A DNA stretch of 63,672 nucleotides from Candidatus Poribacteria bacterium (GTDB lineage: Bacteria; Poribacteria; WGA-4E; WGA-3G), in contig JAGFCA010000054.1 of the NCBI GenBank assembly GCA_022394755.1, positions 1-63,672 of the forward strand, written 5' to 3'. The notes under the pieces were generated by a model. That model made no database searches. It was not told where the DNA came from and worked only from the letters and a program-made list of their open reading frames with translations. Positions 54,643-63,179 of this stretch are shown here, piece after piece. The position numbers and the translations under genes were made by a program. Every line of letters starts with the position of its first letter. Positions within the stretch are counted from its first letter, which is position 1.

Positions 54643-56244
54643 CTATTGATAGTTGAGTGTTCTGCGTAGAATACTCCTATGTCCATTATCATTTTCAAGA
54701 AGGTAAATAACAGTATAAATACCGGGGATAGATTGAAATTCTTGACTATTCAGAACTGGTGTAAATTCTATTTCCTCAATATTGTTGTCAGGAATATCTT
54801 TGTGTTCTATTATTGGACCGTGACATCTTTCGCCGATAGGATTAAGAATCTTCCAAGTCAGTTTCATTCTATTAGGTCTTGGCGGATTATTGACATATAC
54901 AGTGATTTTATCACCTAAGGCAGAACCGTCAATATCCAATGTTCCCAATTTAGATAACATTTTCTCTGTTAAGGTCAACGGTGGAACATATTCAAGATAA
55001 CCTTTGCCTGGAATTCCACGCCATTTTCCACCTGTTGCCATCGCAATCTGTTTTATTGGGAGATAATCCAGTCCAATCACTTCTACCCGAATCATTTCTT
55101 TTTGAAGAGTTTCAATGACTTGATCCAAACTATATGTTGATCTACCATCATAATCTGCATCATGAAAGGCAGCATCACTTGCCAAAATAAAGAAACGTTG
55201 TGTGTTTTTACGGAATTTTATGTCTTTTATCCCTGTCATGAGAGCATCTAAACCAGATTCAGATATATCACCACCGTGGTCAACATCGATTTTGAATAAC
55301 CAGTTTTTGAAGGTTCCAATATCATTTGTTTGACCATATACCTTTGTTTTATCAGTGAATGTAACTAATCCAAATGACACATCATGTCCATTTCTTCGGA
55401 AGGCATCGAAAATAAACTCAAAATATGCGCGTATACCGCGAATATTGTCAACCATACTTGCGGTTTCATCAATAATAAATACTATATCTACCTTTTCTGT
55501 GGTGGTGGCATCTGATAGATCATCACCAATTTCTTTCATCATTTTTATATAAATACCACCACTTCTATCTGATGAAGAAGTGCTCCCTCCACCCCATGAA
55601 TTACCCATTCCAGTTGCACGAAGGGCATCACCCCGCCGACTTCCGTAGTGTACTTTCGGTGTTCCCACGCTTAGTGATAGGTCATTTAAATTGTTATTTG
55701 TATCTAAGGAAATATGTTGTATATCTCCTTTAATGACTTCATTCGTTGTTGAAGTCTGTGTAGAATGTTCAGTAGAATGTTCAAATGGACCGTGATCTAT
55801 AGGTTTGAGATTAGAATGGATATTTGTATGATTTGGAAGGATATGATTATTGGATTGAGATTTATTTTTAGAATGTGTGGTTTTTGTGTCTTGTAAGCTA
55901 TTAAACTGTTGCTTTCGAGGTGCTTCATTAGTTGTGATAACTGAATCATTAAGTGTTTGCCAATCAGCATTTAGGTTGACAGTAGGTTTTGGCACAGAAG
56001 GTTTTTCGTTTGTGATTAGGTTGTCTGGGACTATCTGTTCAGGTGGTAGAAGAGGACTAACGGGTTCAGGTGGTTTCACAATTATTGGGCGAGGAATTGT
56101 AAATAAATCAACGATATATGTGTCTTCAAATTGATAATCTGCAGTGTCAACATGTATGAACTGTGCATATAACACAAGAATTAAAACATGGATTAGAATT
56201 GAATAAAAATAGTATAGGATTCTATTTTTTCTTAGTTTCATCAT
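54643..56244 (-). CDS. Membrane-anchored VWA-domain protein
   Basis: 533 residues. One membrane segment (about 10-30) is followed by a proline-rich TonB-like linker (PRPIIVKPPEPVSPLLPPEQ) and a low-complexity N/S/T/H stretch to about residue 225. A von Willebrand A domain starts at about 251 with MIDAS D259-E-T-A-S263 (D-x-T-x-S form), then VTFTDKTKVYG and FILASDAAFHDADYDGRSTY. A beta-rich C-terminus ends in a Y-T-V-I-Y-L-L-E-N-D segment. VWA proteins bind other proteins through a metal. It is first in the operon VWA-M20-TPR-FG-GAP, suggesting an envelope assembly with TPR and propeller partners (inference). Confidence 0.8.
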   Translation of the reverse strand: MMKLRKNRILYYFYSILIHVLILVLYAQFIHVDTADYQFEDTYIVDLFTIPRPIIVKPPEPVSPLLPPEQIVPDNLITNEKPSVPKPTVNLNADWQTLNDSVITTNEAPRKQQFNSLQDTKTTHSKNKSQSNNHILPNHTNIHSNLKPIDHGPFEHSTEHSTQTSTTNEVIKGDIQHISLDTNNNLNDLSLSVGTPKVHYGSRRGDALRATGMGNSWGGGSTSSSDRSGGIYIKMMKEIGDDLSDATTTEKVDIVFIIDETASMVDNIRGIRAYFEFIFDAFRRNGHDVSFGLVTFTDKTKVYGQTNDIGTFKNWLFKIDVDHGGDISESGLDALMTGIKDIKFRKNTQRFFILASDAAFHDADYDGRSTYSLDQVIETLQKEMIRVEVIGLDYLPIKQIAMATGGKWRGIPGKGYLEYVPPLTLTEKMLSKLGTLDIDGSALGDKITVYVNNPPRPNRMKLTWKILNPIGERCHGPIIEHKDIPDNNIEEIEFTPVLNSQEFQSIPGIYTVIYLLENDNGHRSILRRTLNYQ

Positions 56245-56899
56245 TCTACTATCAAATAATATGTAAGTTAAGCTTTTATTGTAACAACATCTAATGTATC
56301 AGTCAAAAAACACAAGCATAGGGGTTTGTAAATTTTTTGTTACTATTAGGTGTTCATGTCATTGTCTGAATCATGGATTACACGAAATAGCTGATTACGC
56401 GGAGAAGAGGGTTTTAGGTGTGGATGGCTTTCGTTTCAGATTCGCTGATTCTAATGGATTACGCGGAGAAGCGGTCTTGCTACATTTATTGTTCTTTCCA
56501 CGAATCTGAATAGGACTACACACATTTCGCTCCTCCGGAGCTTATATCTTGTGAATGTTTGGCGTTTCTACACACATTTCGCCCTCTGGGTCTACCGTTT
56601 ATATAATCCAAATATCTTTTTGATTAGATTGTTGTGAGTAAAATGTCGAAAAAACCAGAACACATTGAACTTCAGTTGTCCCCTATCTGAAAATTCCCAA
56701 ACTATATTAGGTGGAAAAAACACTGTTGTAAAGTGACAAAAAGTTTCCATACCCCAACCATAGACGGCTATTTAGTGCTTTCCCAGTAATTGTAGCTTCG
56801 GTTCCCCGGAAAACCGCACCTACGGGTTGGCATAGGTTATTTTTCTCCAAAATTGACGCACATTGATATTACCAACTCACGTTAAGATCCATAAGATAA
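56245..56899. repeat. Intergenic region carrying dispersed repeat copy
   Basis: No gene is seen. Between about 56355 and 56890 it shares blocks with the repeat at 291-735: GGATTACAC, CGGTCTTGCTACATTTATTG (56472-56491), CGAATCTGAATAGG and ACACATTTCGCTCCTCCGG. AAAACCGCACCTACGGGTTGG near 56810-56830 and ATTACCAACTCACGTTAAG near 56870 (the right terminal repeat type) follow. This is the richest copy in the window. The left boundary is unclear. Confidence 0.5.
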
Positions 56900-57889
56900 T
56901 TACATGTGAAATTCAACTACATCCCCATCATGAATTACATCATTCCGACTAACAGGTTGTCCATCATGCCATTCAGATCCCCATATACGTGCAAATTTAA
57001 ACTCAGCAAAGTCTTTATGTAATCCCATTGCAGCATCAAGAACAGTTGAACCAATAGTAAGTATAATTGGATCATCACGTTCGATCGGTTTTCCAGGAGC
57101 TTTAGGATATACGCGAACAATATCTAATGTATCATATAGGTATTGTAATAATTCATCTTTTCCTTCTCCTGTCTCGGCAGATAAAGGAATAATCTTTATT
57201 TGGCCATCATAAAATTCAGTCAGAATTTCTAATCTATCCTGAGCATCTATGGTGTCTACTTGATTGGCAATTATAGTAGGTATTTCCTCACTAACAATTT
57301 CCTCTAATTCTTCATCACTCTCTTCAACATTATTACCTCTTTGCTCATTTATTACAGTAAGCAACATATCCAATTCATCTAAGATATTATCATTTGCCAA
57401 GCTTACAACGCCTAAACATAGGTCGGCATTTCTTACTAAGGTTAATACCACGGGTGAGATAAAATCAGGCATTATTGATGGTGTATCGATTATTTGGAAT
57501 TGTATATTTTCATAAGGAAGCATCCCTACTCCAGGAGTAGTTGTCGTATAAGGCGTTGGGGAGACTTCAGCTTTTGCCTTTGTGAAGTTAGAAAGAATAG
57601 AAGATTTACCACTATTCGGTGGACCGAGTAGGACTATCTGACCAGCTCCTTGTTTAGGAATGTGTTCACTGAAACCCTTCTTCCCAGAACCCTTTGCTCC
57701 CTTTCCAGTTGGACCTTTTTTTATAACAGCAATACGTTTACGTAGATCAGAGACAACCTTTTCCGTACCCTTATGTTTAGGTACGATTCGTAACATCTCT
57801 TCAAGAAGCTCTAACCGTTCGTCATCTGTCTTGGCTGATTCATGTTGATGTTTGAGTTTATAGTAGGTTGGAGGTAGGTTTGCCGGCAT
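56900..57889 (-). CDS. DRG/Obg-related GTPase with TGS domain
   Basis: 329 residues from the ATG at 57889, where AGGAG is about 8 nt upstream; the longer frame to 57925 lacks support. G1 GPPNSGKSS, G2-type TTTPG, G3 DTPS and G4 NQVD (N-x-x-D) are visible, and a C-terminal TGS domain starts near DDPIILTIGSTVLDAAMGLH and ends GDVVEFH. This layout (basic N-terminal region, GTPase, TGS) is that of DRG-type ribosome-associated GTPases, more common in archaea and eukaryotes than bacteria. It is a single-gene unit. Cytoplasmic. Confidence 0.8.
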   Translation of the reverse strand: MPANLPPTYYKLKHQHESAKTDDERLELLEEMLRIVPKHKGTEKVVSDLRKRIAVIKKGPTGKGAKGSGKKGFSEHIPKQGAGQIVLLGPPNSGKSSILSNFTKAKAEVSPTPYTTTTPGVGMLPYENIQFQIIDTPSIMPDFISPVVLTLVRNADLCLGVVSLANDNILDELDMLLTVINEQRGNNVEESDEELEEIVSEEIPTIIANQVDTIDAQDRLEILTEFYDGQIKIIPLSAETGEGKDELLQYLYDTLDIVRVYPKAPGKPIERDDPIILTIGSTVLDAAMGLHKDFAEFKFARIWGSEWHDGQPVSRNDVIHDGDVVEFHM

Positions 57890-58080
57890 AATACAACTCC
57901 TAATCTTATTTGCATTCACTCGCAATAACTGATAAAATCAGAGGTGTGGGTACAGTAATATGGGATTTACTTTATGTATACAACGTATTGCTATACATAG
58001 AAATTGGCTGTGAATTGTATAAAGAAATCTCAATAGTTGACTAAATTAACCTGTTTACATAGTATCAAAAATTCTGTCCT

Positions 58081-59691
58081 ATGTCAAGACGATTCCATAG
58101 ATTCATCTGTAATAATTATCTCCATAAATACACTATAATTATACTCTTATCATTGAATTATTCTATATATGCATATCCAAATAATGGAGATGAACTTCTC
58201 AGTAAAATAACAACTGAATCACTCATTTCACATGTCAATTCACTTCAAGAAAATGTATCATTATTTCCAAATACACGTACCTACCAAACCCGAAATACAC
58301 ATAACAGAGAAGCAACAGAAAATGTCATAAGATATATTAAAAGGATGTTTACACGATCCTCACGATTAAGGGTAGTTGAACAAGAGATAGGCGGGATAAA
58401 AAATATCATAGCTGTTCTCCCACCTAAGACAACCTCACTCAGTAAAAAGGTGTTAATTGTATGTGCATATTATGATTCACAGGCGATACGTGAACCTGAT
58501 TGGAATCCATTAGCTTCAACTGCTCCAGGAGCAAATAAGAACGGAACTGGCATGGCAGCTCTTTTAGAAATCGCAAATATTCTCAGTCAGTATGAATACG
58601 ATCATGAAATTAGGTTTATTGCATTAGGCGGAGAAGAACTTGGTTTCTTAGGGAGTCGGAATTATGTTCGTGAGATAGTCTTGGGAGACAGTACACAAAA
58701 TGAAATAGGTTTAGTAAGACGAAATCCAACATCAGAGGATATTGTTGCAGTATTTAATTTAGATATGATAGGGTTCAATTGGAAGAGTGATTTAGTTGAG
58801 GTGATATCTAATAGAGAATCAGTTTGGCTAAGTCGTTCATTGGAGATTGCAAACAGGTGGTACGATATAGGATTGAAAATACGACGAACTGTTGATGAAT
58901 TTGTCGACATCTCATCACATAAAACATTCTGGGATTCTGGATATGCGGCTGTTACATTAATTGAGAGTTCAACACCGTGGAGAGATTCTCAAAATTACAA
59001 TGCAAACCCATTTTATCATACTTTTCAGGATACTATTGATAAAGTTAATTTTAATCTGGTAACAAAGGTTACCAAACTAATGGTTGTAACTATTGATAGT
59101 ATTCTCGTATATATGATGCAGTCAGCCAGAGAAATTCCTCAACTCACCTTAAATTTACCGTCAGTAGTGGACCAAAATCCGATGCCAGTTTCAGGAACAT
59201 TTATATCAGAATTTCCAATTGATATCGTAATTCATCCAAGTGGTGCTACTGTAAAAATGGATAGAGAAAACAGTACATATAGTGCAAATATTCCTCTATC
59301 CCCAGGAGATAATACTGTCTATATTGTAGCAAGATATCCATTAGGTGGGGTTTCAGTCAAACGTACAGTAATCCTTAAAGAAGATTTTGTGTGGAAGGAT
59401 ATAATTGTAGCACCGAATCCTGTCCGTTTTGATAAGCCAACTGAATTCCGAGTTGAAGGAAATTTGGAAATTTCAAGTATGAAAGTCAACATATATGATG
59501 TGCATGGGAATATTATTAAACGGATAGATGGAATTGGGGATAGGCTTGACAGACGGGTATGGCGAACATGGTGGAATCAGAAAACATCATACGGGTTGGC
59601 AGTATCTGGTGGTATCTATATTTGTCACATTATCATAAAAGTGGAAGGTAAAAAGTATACAGATATTAAGAGACTTGCTATTATTCGTTAA
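58081..59691 (+). CDS. M28-fold protein with altered metal site and C-terminal sorting-like tail
   Basis: 536 residues with a signal segment (about 15-31). The M28 aminopeptidase fold is clear: VLIVCAYYDS (normally AHYDS), GANKNGTG (normally GADDNxSG), LGGEELGFLGS with Glu185/Glu186, FNLDMIGFN and NPFYHTFQDT. Two metal ligands are replaced, His by Tyr130 and the bridging Asp by Asn152. It is therefore probably a non-catalytic M28 relative. An Ig-like domain (about 365-440) and a FlgD-like tail beginning APNPVRFDKPTEF and ending KRLAIIR follow. No clear ribosome-binding site precedes the ATG. Confidence 0.75.
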   Translation: MSRRFHRFICNNYLHKYTIIILLSLNYSIYAYPNNGDELLSKITTESLISHVNSLQENVSLFPNTRTYQTRNTHNREATENVIRYIKRMFTRSSRLRVVEQEIGGIKNIIAVLPPKTTSLSKKVLIVCAYYDSQAIREPDWNPLASTAPGANKNGTGMAALLEIANILSQYEYDHEIRFIALGGEELGFLGSRNYVREIVLGDSTQNEIGLVRRNPTSEDIVAVFNLDMIGFNWKSDLVEVISNRESVWLSRSLEIANRWYDIGLKIRRTVDEFVDISSHKTFWDSGYAAVTLIESSTPWRDSQNYNANPFYHTFQDTIDKVNFNLVTKVTKLMVVTIDSILVYMMQSAREIPQLTLNLPSVVDQNPMPVSGTFISEFPIDIVIHPSGATVKMDRENSTYSANIPLSPGDNTVYIVARYPLGGVSVKRTVILKEDFVWKDIIVAPNPVRFDKPTEFRVEGNLEISSMKVNIYDVHGNIIKRIDGIGDRLDRRVWRTWWNQKTSYGLAVSGGIYICHIIIKVEGKKYTDIKRLAIIR

Positions 59692-59841
59692 GAAATTATT
59701 TTGGACGGATTCAGATCGATTGTCCTTTGAAATTAACATAGTATCCAGATGGTCAAATTAATAAAAATATTAGACAAACCAAGAATTATATAGTATTATT
59801 ATGGGTGGTATTAACCACAATCTTATTAGGAGAAATACGTT

Positions 59842-60105
59842 TTGCATAGATTATCAGCAAAGAAGCATGCACGAGCAGATGCTAAAAAACGTGTCCGTAA
59901 CAGACACCGTAAAGTTACACTTAGGACAGCGATAAAGAATACAGAATTAGCTCTTGAGAGTGGTGATGTAGAGAAATCACAGGAATTAACTAAGCAAACA
60001 TTCAGTCTATTGGATAGAGCTGCAGGTAAAGGTGTGATTAAAAAAGGCACTGCTAATCGTCAAAAATCACGTTTAGCACAAAAACTCAACTCGCTATCTG
60101 CATAA
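59842..60105 (+). CDS. rpsT: 30S ribosomal protein S20
   Basis: 87 residues, highly basic and helical. SAKKHARADAKKRVRNRHRK and a late GVIKKGTANRQKSRLAQKLN match S20, which binds the 5-prime domain of 16S rRNA. The start is a TTG at 59842 with AGGAG 9 nt upstream; the next in-frame ATG is too late. A TTG start in S20 is known from other bacteria and may limit expression. It is followed 46 bp later by rsmB. Confidence 0.92.
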   Translation: MHRLSAKKHARADAKKRVRNRHRKVTLRTAIKNTELALESGDVEKSQELTKQTFSLLDRAAGKGVIKKGTANRQKSRLAQKLNSLSA

Positions 60106-60151
60106 TTCACACTCAACCATCCCTCATCCTAAGCGTGTTGGTATTAAATTG

Positions 60152-61522
60152 ATGAATGCACGCCAAGTCGCGTTGGAATGCCTCTTAGAACAATCTGTAT
60201 CCGATGCGTCTATAGCGTCTATCGTTGACAACGCGCTCCAGAAATACACATTAAAAAATAGAGAACATAGATTTGTTAATGCCCTTGTCTATGGTGTTGT
60301 CCGTTGGCAGCATCAATTAGATTGGGTATTAGGACAGTTTGTCAACCCTCGCTTTCAATTGGATACAAAACGTCGTATAATCCTTCGACTCGGTGCATTC
60401 CAATTACTCCATTTAAACGGTATTCCTGACCGTGCTGCCATCAATGAAACAGTAGACCTTGCGATAGAAGGGAAAAAAACAAAAGGTTTCATCAACGCTG
60501 TTTTACGTTCAATACAACGTAATGGTGGAGAGTTATCCTACCCTCAACTTGATACACACCCCATAGACCATATCTCATATTCTTACTCATATCCAAAATG
60601 GTTAGTACAGAGATGGATTAAAGACCGTGGAATAAAATGGACATTGGATTTTTGTATAGCAAGTAATCAAATTGCCCCAATCTCTATCCGAACGAATACA
60701 CTCCTGACCGATCCCCTAAAATTGCAAGAATTGCTAAGTAAGAACGGTTTATCTACCCATCCTTCAAAATATGTTCCCGAAGGAATGGTAATTGAAACCA
60801 GTTCAAAAAAATCAGAAATTGATATTTCACATACATCAGAAGAAAAGAATATTAAGAGTGCGATTAATCACGAACATCTTTATGTCCAAGATGAGAGTGG
60901 GATGTTAATAAGTCATCTAATGATGTCAGATTCGCCAAAATATGTTGTGGATTTATGTGCAGCACCGGGTGGCAAGACCACACACATGGCTTGTTTGATG
61001 CAAGATTCTGGAAAGGTATTAGCAATTGATATATCTGAGAAAAAGCTTTTGAGAATACAAGAAAATTGTACTCGACTTGGAATTAAGAATGTGGAAACGA
61101 GAGTATTAGACGCTGTAAAATCTGATCTCAGTTTTATTACTGAAGTAGATGCTGTTCTAATTGATGCTCCCTGTTCAGGATTTGGTACACTCCGAAGGCA
61201 TCCTGATATTCGATGGAATAAGACCTTTAAACAACTACAATCTCTTACACAACTTCAATATAATTTGTTAAGGAACGCGGCACAACATATAAAACCAAAT
61301 GGTATTTTAGTATATAGTACATGTACAATTGAAAAAGCAGAAAATGAGAGTGTGGTTCAACGTTTCTTGAAGAATTATCCTATGTTTAAAATTGAACGAC
61401 CAAGCATGGAGTCAATTAATCTACCTACGGATATCATCACTCCAGAAGGTTATCTTCAAACCCTCCCACAAGTACATGGTATTGATGGTGCATTTGCCGT
61501 CAAACTCAGGAAATCAGCATAA
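60152..61522 (+). CDS. rsmB: 16S rRNA (cytosine-C5) methyltransferase RsmB
   Basis: About 456 residues. An N-terminal NusB-like RNA-binding domain (1-135) includes NREHRFVNALVYGVVRWQHQ. The SAM-dependent methyltransferase domain has DLCAAPGGKTTHMACL (SAM loop), IDAPCSGFGTLRRHPDIRW with the Cys motif, and YSTCTIEKAENESVV with the catalytic Cys. It methylates C967 (E. coli numbering) of 16S rRNA. The frame extends to a TTG at 60149, but the ATG at 60152 is preferred. The thiE-like gene starts 4 bp after its stop, so the two are co-transcribed. Confidence 0.92.
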   Translation: MNARQVALECLLEQSVSDASIASIVDNALQKYTLKNREHRFVNALVYGVVRWQHQLDWVLGQFVNPRFQLDTKRRIILRLGAFQLLHLNGIPDRAAINETVDLAIEGKKTKGFINAVLRSIQRNGGELSYPQLDTHPIDHISYSYSYPKWLVQRWIKDRGIKWTLDFCIASNQIAPISIRTNTLLTDPLKLQELLSKNGLSTHPSKYVPEGMVIETSSKKSEIDISHTSEEKNIKSAINHEHLYVQDESGMLISHLMMSDSPKYVVDLCAAPGGKTTHMACLMQDSGKVLAIDISEKKLLRIQENCTRLGIKNVETRVLDAVKSDLSFITEVDAVLIDAPCSGFGTLRRHPDIRWNKTFKQLQSLTQLQYNLLRNAAQHIKPNGILVYSTCTIEKAENESVVQRFLKNYPMFKIERPSMESINLPTDIITPEGYLQTLPQVHGIDGAFAVKLRKSA

Positions 61523-61526
61523 AACA

Positions 61527-62144
61527 ATGATTGATTTCAAATTATATGTCATTACTGAGAGAAACCTTTGCTATCCAACACCTTTACTCTCCGTTATATC
61601 TGACATCATTCAAGTAGGTGTCAAAGCAATACAACTTCGTGAAAAAGATTTAGATAGTAAAGATTTGTATAAGTTGGCATATCCAATATCAGAATTGTGT
61701 AGAGTTAACGATGTAAGCCTATATATCAACACGAATATACAGGTAGCAATTGATATTGGTGCGGTAGGGATACATCTACCAGATATAGACCTAACAATAG
61801 AGGAATCTATGAAAGGTTTCAATGCGGATTTACAAGTTGGTTGTTCAATACATGATATAAAATCTGCTAAGAAACGTGAAGTTGAAGGGGCAGATTTTCT
61901 TACTTATAGTCCAATCTTCCCAATTCAAAGCAAGCCTGAATCTGGAAGCGGTGTTGGTCTCGAAAGTCTGAGTGATTTGGTAGGAAAGGTTAGTTTACCT
62001 GTATTTGCACTTGGTGGAATTACCCATGCTAAAGTACAAGGGTGTTTGGATGTAGGAGCTGCAGGTATAGCAGTAATGTCAGGAATAATGTCCCCAACAT
62101 CAAGTGTTGATCGTACCTTAAAATATCTGGATGTCTTAGATTAA
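61527..62144 (+). CDS. Thiamine-phosphate synthase family protein (ThiE/TenI)
   Basis: 205 residues from the ATG at 61527 (MIDFKLYVITERN). The open frame begins inside rsmB, but that extension has no homologous look. Features: VKAIQLREKDLDSKDLYKLA (pyrimidine-site Arg/Lys), YINTNIQVAIDIGAVGIHLP, VGCSIHDIKSA, TYSPIFPIQSKPESGSGVGL and PVFALGGIT. ThiE normally has N-D-R and HLGQ-x-D in these places; here it has N-T and HLPDID, which is closer to the TenI thiazole tautomerase branch. So either thiamine-phosphate synthesis or thiazole isomerisation is possible. Translation is likely coupled to rsmB. Confidence 0.75.
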   Translation: MIDFKLYVITERNLCYPTPLLSVISDIIQVGVKAIQLREKDLDSKDLYKLAYPISELCRVNDVSLYINTNIQVAIDIGAVGIHLPDIDLTIEESMKGFNADLQVGCSIHDIKSAKKREVEGADFLTYSPIFPIQSKPESGSGVGLESLSDLVGKVSLPVFALGGITHAKVQGCLDVGAAGIAVMSGIMSPTSSVDRTLKYLDVLD

Positions 62145-62464
62145 CAAACATGCTTAATGCAGAGTAGGAAGCAATACTATTTCTAAATATATTAGCCAAT
62201 TAACAGATGTTTCGTATGTCCCAAAATACCACACAAACTGTAAGTTTATGCTACATTAAAGAGAAAAATAAAAGTGAATTCAATTATCAGAAATTGTATA
62301 AGAGTATTTTCAATCGGAATATGATCAACAGAAGCAATTCATAAAGATTGGTTGAAATAAATTAGAATGGCAGATACTCGAATAGGACCTCAACTACTTG
62401 CTAATGTAAGTATAAGGACTTTGATGATGTTTATGTCTTAACTTATTACAACAAACGTATTGCT
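62145..62464. other. Gene-free spacer between convergent genes
   Basis: About 320 bp between the thiE/tenI-type gene and the convergent membrane-protein gene. A+T-rich; no hairpin, repeat or ORF was recognised. Confidence 0.4.
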
Positions 62465-63022
62465 TCAATCTGTGGAAAAAGAGGACACCACAAAGTCAAC
62501 CCATTTTGGATTACCTGATGATATTGGCAATCCAAGCAAAGGTTGTCCCAGAAACCATTTTACGCCTTCAATCTTACCTATATGCTCATATATAATTTGA
62601 TCCTTTTCAATCTTTGCTTCAAGTGTAATCGGTTTATGAACAGGTACAACACTATTAAAACGGAACCTCCCCTTTGCATCAGTAAAAACAGGAATTCCTG
62701 GCTTTTCCAATAAAGGAGAATTATAAGATATTTCAATATTCTTCAGTGGTATCGTAGTTGTATCGCTATTTTTCATTTCGACTTTCCCGTAGACCGTTCC
62801 ATAAAAAGATGCACGCCATCTCTCTGTTAAGAAATGTCTTACAGAATCCAGTAGTACTTTAAGAAGACATGTGCAAAGGAGTGCTATTATAATACGGAAT
62901 ATACTAAAACCGAATATATGTAAAAAAACATATTGAAAAATAATATAATATATCAGGAATTCGATGATGCCTAAAATAGGAGACCTTCTAATATCAGTGA
63001 CCGTATGAGATTTGGTGTACAT
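62465..63022 (-). CDS. Small membrane protein with carboxypeptidase-regulatory-like Ig domain
   Basis: 185 residues. Two membrane helices (about 16-36 and 40-62, very hydrophobic I/F/L) precede a beta-sandwich domain. It has FYGTVYGKVEMKNSDTTTIP, LKNIEISYNSPLL, and FTDAKGRFRFNSVVPVHK, the T-D-x-x-G-x-F/Y-x-F pattern of CarboxypepD_reg/SdrD-B-like domains. It is probably anchored in the membrane with the domain outside. Function is unknown. It ends in TGA. Confidence 0.65.
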   Translation of the reverse strand: MYTKSHTVTDIRRSPILGIIEFLIYYIIFQYVFLHIFGFSIFRIIIALLCTCLLKVLLDSVRHFLTERWRASFYGTVYGKVEMKNSDTTTIPLKNIEISYNSPLLEKPGIPVFTDAKGRFRFNSVVPVHKPITLEAKIEKDQIIYEHIGKIEGVKWFLGQPLLGLPISSGNPKWVDFVVSSFSTD

Positions 63023-63179
63023 GACATTTCCTCATTCAAGAATAGATTTATTATAATGGAGAGTGTTAAGTAAATAATGGTACATGGATCAGCAAAATCA
63101 AATTTGTCAATGATCCAAATCAATCAAAAAAGTATAACACATGCAAAAAGAATATCAAACTTTTTCTTGAATATTTTAG

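Noticed and set aside
61392..61526. Extension of the thiE/tenI-type protein into rsmB
   Set aside because: The 45 extra residues are an out-of-frame reading of the RsmB C-terminus; MIDFKLYVITERN at 61527 is the natural start.
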